Source: a virus
Reading direction: 5' to 3' (one strand)
Length of the DNA: 24,638 nt
IMG/VR virus record: IMGVR_UViG_3300021425_001862
Location: 1 to 24,638 of that record
Of the stretch, positions 23,171-24,638 are shown piece by piece (the first letter of the stretch is position 1; every line of letters starts with the position of its first letter). Under the pieces are notes generated by a model that saw nothing but the letters and a program-made list of their open reading frames with translations, did no database searches and was not told where the DNA came from. The position numbers were made by a program, and so were the translations under genes.

Positions 23171-23713
23171 CTAGGTTAATTGGAAGTAGGAAAATCTGAA
23201 TGTTACAGGAAATGTGATATATTGTACATCACCACTTGTAGATTCAAGAGCCATGTCACCAAGGCTTGTTGGTACACAATCTATATATTTGATTGTTCTG
23301 GTTGTGTTGTTATGGCTTGATAGTATAGATAGTGTAATATCTGAATATGTAGGTGGATCGTTTTCTAGTCTATTTAAAGGTGTTGTATCCTTTGAGTCGA
23401 CTAATCTATCCATCCAGTTATACATCTCTGTATAGGCATTCAGATTCTCATCAACGATAATAATAGCTGTCAACTCACCAAATGTTAATTTGTCTCCAGC
23501 AAATGGAATAGATCCTAATCTTTTGATAGGCATCTCTACAGCATTCAAGGACATTGATGGATGTAGAATACTCTGACAAAAGAACTGTAGGTTAGGATAA
23601 TGCTTGCGGTCAATTGATAGTTGAAATGAAGTTGGCTGCAGATAACTGATACCAGTCACAGCTGATATGCTGTTATCTACATCTACTGTCACATTTGGAT
23701 TAAGGGTTGGCAT
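23171..23713 (-). CDS. Tail-tube-fold virion structural protein (gp19-like)
   Basis: 180 aa. F-Q-L-S-I-D-R near residue 30, the F-A-G-D-K-L-T-F-G-E-L segment, a D-E-N-L-N-A-Y-T-E-M-Y-N-W-M helix region, and a C-terminal I-T-F-P-V-T-F-R-F-S-Y-F strand match the beta-barrel of T4-type tail tube proteins and their baseplate relatives. It could be the tube monomer gp19, or a tube-initiator such as gp54/gp48; length (T4 gp19: 163) favours the first. A late promoter TATAAATA lies 26-33 nt upstream, as expected for a structural gene. It is the first gene of the leftward cluster on this side. Confidence 0.75.
   Translation of the reverse strand: MPTLNPNVTVDVDNSISAVTGISYLQPTSFQLSIDRKHYPNLQFFCQSILHPSMSLNAVEMPIKRLGSIPFAGDKLTFGELTAIIIVDENLNAYTEMYNWMDRLVDSKDTTPLNRLENDPPTYSDITLSILSSHNNTTRTIKYIDCVPTSLGDMALESTSGDVQYITFPVTFRFSYFQLT
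23200..23228 (-). promoter_or_regulatory. Weak TGTACA-type promoter before uvsY
   Basis: Minus strand inside the tail gene: TGTACA (23223-23228), 17-bp spacer, TAACAT (23200-23205), about 47 nt upstream of the uvsY ATG. The -10 matches TATAAT at 4 of 6 positions. It would allow uvsY and uvsW to be made early, independent of the late tail gene promoter. Confidence 0.4.
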
Positions 23714-23738
23714 ATTAAAATCCTTGATTCTTTAGCAC

Positions 23739-23746
23739 TATTTATA
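23739..23746 (-). promoter_or_regulatory. T4-type late promoter of the tail-tube-like gene
   Basis: Exact TATAAATA on the minus strand, 26 nt upstream of the ATG and in intergenic DNA. It fits gp55-dependent late transcription of a structural gene. Confidence 0.8.
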
Positions 23747-23769
23747 TGTTTACAAACTCATATAATTAT

Positions 23770-23798
23770 TGTACAATACTTTTAACGAAATGTAAATA
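23770..23798 (+). promoter_or_regulatory. TGTACA-type promoter of the DUF3310 gene
   Basis: TGTACA (23770-23775), 17-bp spacer, TAAATA (23793-23798; 3 of 6 to TATAAT). The palindromic -35 also points leftward, where TAAACA sits 17 bp away on the minus strand, so it could serve both directions. Confidence 0.45.
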
Positions 23799-23807
23799 GA
23801 GGTTTTC

Positions 23808-24047
23808 ATGTCAGACGAAATGGTTAACAATCCTGCCCACTATAACGCAGGTAATATTGAAACTATGGATTATATTATAGATTGCTTAGGTACTGAGAAT
23901 GCTGTGCACTATTGTCATGGCAATATCATTAAGTATCTGAGTACACGTCTATGGACTAAGGGTAAAGCCATAGAAGATGCTAAAAAGGCTCGTTGGTATC
24001 TCAATAAAATGATTGACCTTATGGAAGAAAATGAAAAAAAATTATAA
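23808..24047 (+). CDS. DUF3310 family protein
   Basis: 79 aa. The family signature N-P-A-H-Y (8-12), then G-N-I-E-T-M-D-Y-I, the C-x-G-T/N-(x)-H-Y-C-H-G-N-I-I-K-Y-L segment and A-K-K-A-R-W-Y-L-N-K-M define DUF3310, a short domain common in phages and sometimes annotated as nucleotide-kinase-associated; its role is unknown. SD AGAGG 5 nt before the ATG. It is the first plus-strand gene, diverging from the tail-tube gene. Its stop codon (24045-24047) lies within the repeat cassette that precedes the next gene. Confidence 0.85.
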   Translation: MSDEMVNNPAHYNAGNIETMDYIIDCLGTENAVHYCHGNIIKYLSTRLWTKGKAIEDAKKARWYLNKMIDLMEENEKKL

Positions 24048-24083
24048 GTTATTGATTTCATTGAAAACAAAAGTATGTACATT
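24034..24083 (+). repeat. Promoter-containing intergenic repeat, copy 1
   Basis: 50-bp element that aligns without gaps to 24583-24632 at about 40 of 50 positions (identical 15-bp AAAAAAAATTATAAG start, shared TTGATTT, GTACATT end). It runs from an A-tract through the stop of the DUF3310 gene to the -35 TGTACA of the next promoter. Confidence 0.8.
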
Positions 24084-24104
24084 CCCCTTTTAATATGTTA
24101 TAAA
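24076..24104 (+). promoter_or_regulatory. TGTACA-type promoter of the 59-aa gene
   Basis: TGTACA (24076-24081), 17-bp spacer, TATAAA (24099-24104; 5 of 6). The upstream A-tract and TTGATTT of the repeat may act as an UP element. A short leader with GAGGAG precedes the ATG at 24130. Confidence 0.65.
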
Positions 24105-24129
24105 GGTTATATCAAGAGGAGATAAACGA

Positions 24130-24309
24130 ATGAAATATCAAGTGCAAGCAAACAACGCTAAAGGCGATTTTGTAATCGAATTGTTTGAGTCAGCAAAAGA
24201 AGCAGACATTCGTCATAAGCAACTTTACAATGAAGTTGATGATCGTGGTCTTTGGAAGTGGGGTATGATCCGCACTACTAATCTAGAAGCTTTAAAAGGA
24301 GCAGCATAA
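24130..24309 (+). CDS. 59-aa early-type small protein, function unknown
   Basis: Short frame with ATG at 24130 and GAGGAG 8 nt upstream. The product starts M-K-Y-Q-V-Q-A-N-N-A-K-G-D-F-V-I-E-L-F, a beta hairpin-like start, then a charged helix (S-A-K-E-A-D-I-R-H-K-Q-L-Y) and a Trp-containing G-L-W-K-W-G-M strand. This alternation suggests a small alpha/beta protein. The stop overlaps the next ATG (TAATG). Its own strong promoter and position in an array of small plus-strand genes are typical of phage early host-takeover genes. I recognise no family. Confidence 0.75.
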   Translation: MKYQVQANNAKGDFVIELFESAKEADIRHKQLYNEVDDRGLWKWGMIRTTNLEALKGAA

Positions 24310-24581
24310 TGGCTTATTCAGATATTCAAAAATTCGCAATTGATAACTTGTTAATCGAAGAGGAGGGTCGCCGGATCGATCCATATGTATGTGAAGGTGA
24401 TATGCAAGCTGAGGTTAAATCAGACATGGGTCGCTGGGCAAAAGCTACTGGTGTTTGGGGAAACATGCACTATAGCCATATTGTTGAAGCTTTTGCTGAA
24501 GCTCGTGGTTGGACACAAGAAGGTTTTGATGAAATGGAAGTCATCGAACCATTTTGGGATTGGGTAGAAGATCCTCAGTAA
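24309..24581 (+). CDS. 90-aa acidic small protein, function unknown
   Basis: 90 aa, acidic (many Glu and Asp), six Trp. M-A-Y-S-D-I-Q-K-F-A-I-D-N-L-L-I-E-E-E-G-R and the middle M-G-R-W-A-K-A-T-G-V-W look helical; the C-terminus is W-D-W-V-E-D-P-Q. No catalytic motif or membrane segment. AAGGAG lies 7 nt before the ATG, inside the end of the 59-aa gene, so both are co-translated. Negative charge and small size would fit a DNA mimic or inhibitor, but nothing proves it. The next promoter cassette starts right at its stop codon. Confidence 0.75.
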   Translation: MAYSDIQKFAIDNLLIEEEGRRIDPYVCEGDMQAEVKSDMGRWAKATGVWGNMHYSHIVEAFAEARGWTQEGFDEMEVIEPFWDWVEDPQ

Positions 24582-24582
24582 A

Positions 24583-24632
24583 AAAAAAAATTATAAGCTG
24601 TTGATTTTAAACGAAACAAAAAGGTGTACATT
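24583..24632 (+). repeat. Promoter-containing intergenic repeat, copy 2
   Basis: Second copy of the 50-bp element, 549 bp after the first, following the stop of the 90-aa gene. It ends in the -35 TGTACA at 24625-24630; the matching -10 would fall near 24648, just outside the window, so another plus-strand gene probably follows. Confidence 0.8.
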
Positions 24633-24638
24633 TGAAAA

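Noticed and set aside
1-24638. tRNA genes, CRISPR arrays or transposons
   Set aside because: No cloverleaf with T-loop GGTTCRA-type sequence, no regularly spaced repeats and no transposase-like frame were seen.

Overview
The window is part of a T4-like myovirus genome, most likely marine. A nearly complete T4 replication, recombination and late-transcription core lies on the minus strand: family B DNA polymerase (gp43), clamp loader (gp44 and gp62), sliding clamp (gp45), RegA, gp46/gp47 nuclease, late sigma factor gp55, UvsW, UvsY, and a tail-tube-fold virion protein. Host-derived metabolic genes typical of marine T4-like phages accompany it (pstS, hsp20, mazG-like, cupin, 2OG-Fe(II) oxygenases). 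No photosynthesis genes are seen. A DUF1127-like protein hints at a (alpha)proteobacterial rather than cyanobacterial host, which is an inference. Base composition is AT-rich, genes are tightly packed with ATGA or TAATG junctions, and Shine-Dalgarno (SD) sites are strong.

Layout in minus-strand transcription order, from high to low coordinates. (1) 23713-20180: tail-tube-like protein, UvsY, UvsW and two conserved unknowns. (2) A compact region with two divergent promoters (20056-20146). (3) 20035-13260: gp55, an SDR epimerase, gp47, gp46, gp45, a small protein, a 2OG oxygenase-like protein and gp44. (4) 13263-9555, a cassette placed between gp44 and gp62, which are adjacent in T4: a 33-aa membrane peptide, a flavin-dependent halogenase, an adenylate-forming enzyme, a 206-aa unknown and a glutaredoxin. 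(5) gp62, regA, then two tandem JmjC/cupin-like oxygenases. (6) hsp20, a DUF1127-like gene, two small genes and a sulfotransferase-like gene. (7) gp43, an archaeo-eukaryotic-primase-like protein, a 28-aa membrane peptide, a cupin, an AbrB-like protein and a MazG-like protein. (8) pstS behind its own terminator and promoter region. The right end (23808-24638) switches to the plus strand and holds small early-type genes, each preceded by a repeated promoter cassette.

Two regulatory signals recur. One is a family of sigma70-like promoters with the unusual -35 TGTACA at exactly 17 bp from a -10. The other is the T4-type late promoter TATAAATA, which matches the presence of gp55 and gp45. The most unusual content is the oxidative/halogenating cassette: one halogenase with an altered halide loop, one ANL ligase, a glutaredoxin and three Fe(II) oxygenase-like proteins interleaved with the replisome genes and translationally coupled to them. 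There is no stretch over 300 bases without a gene.
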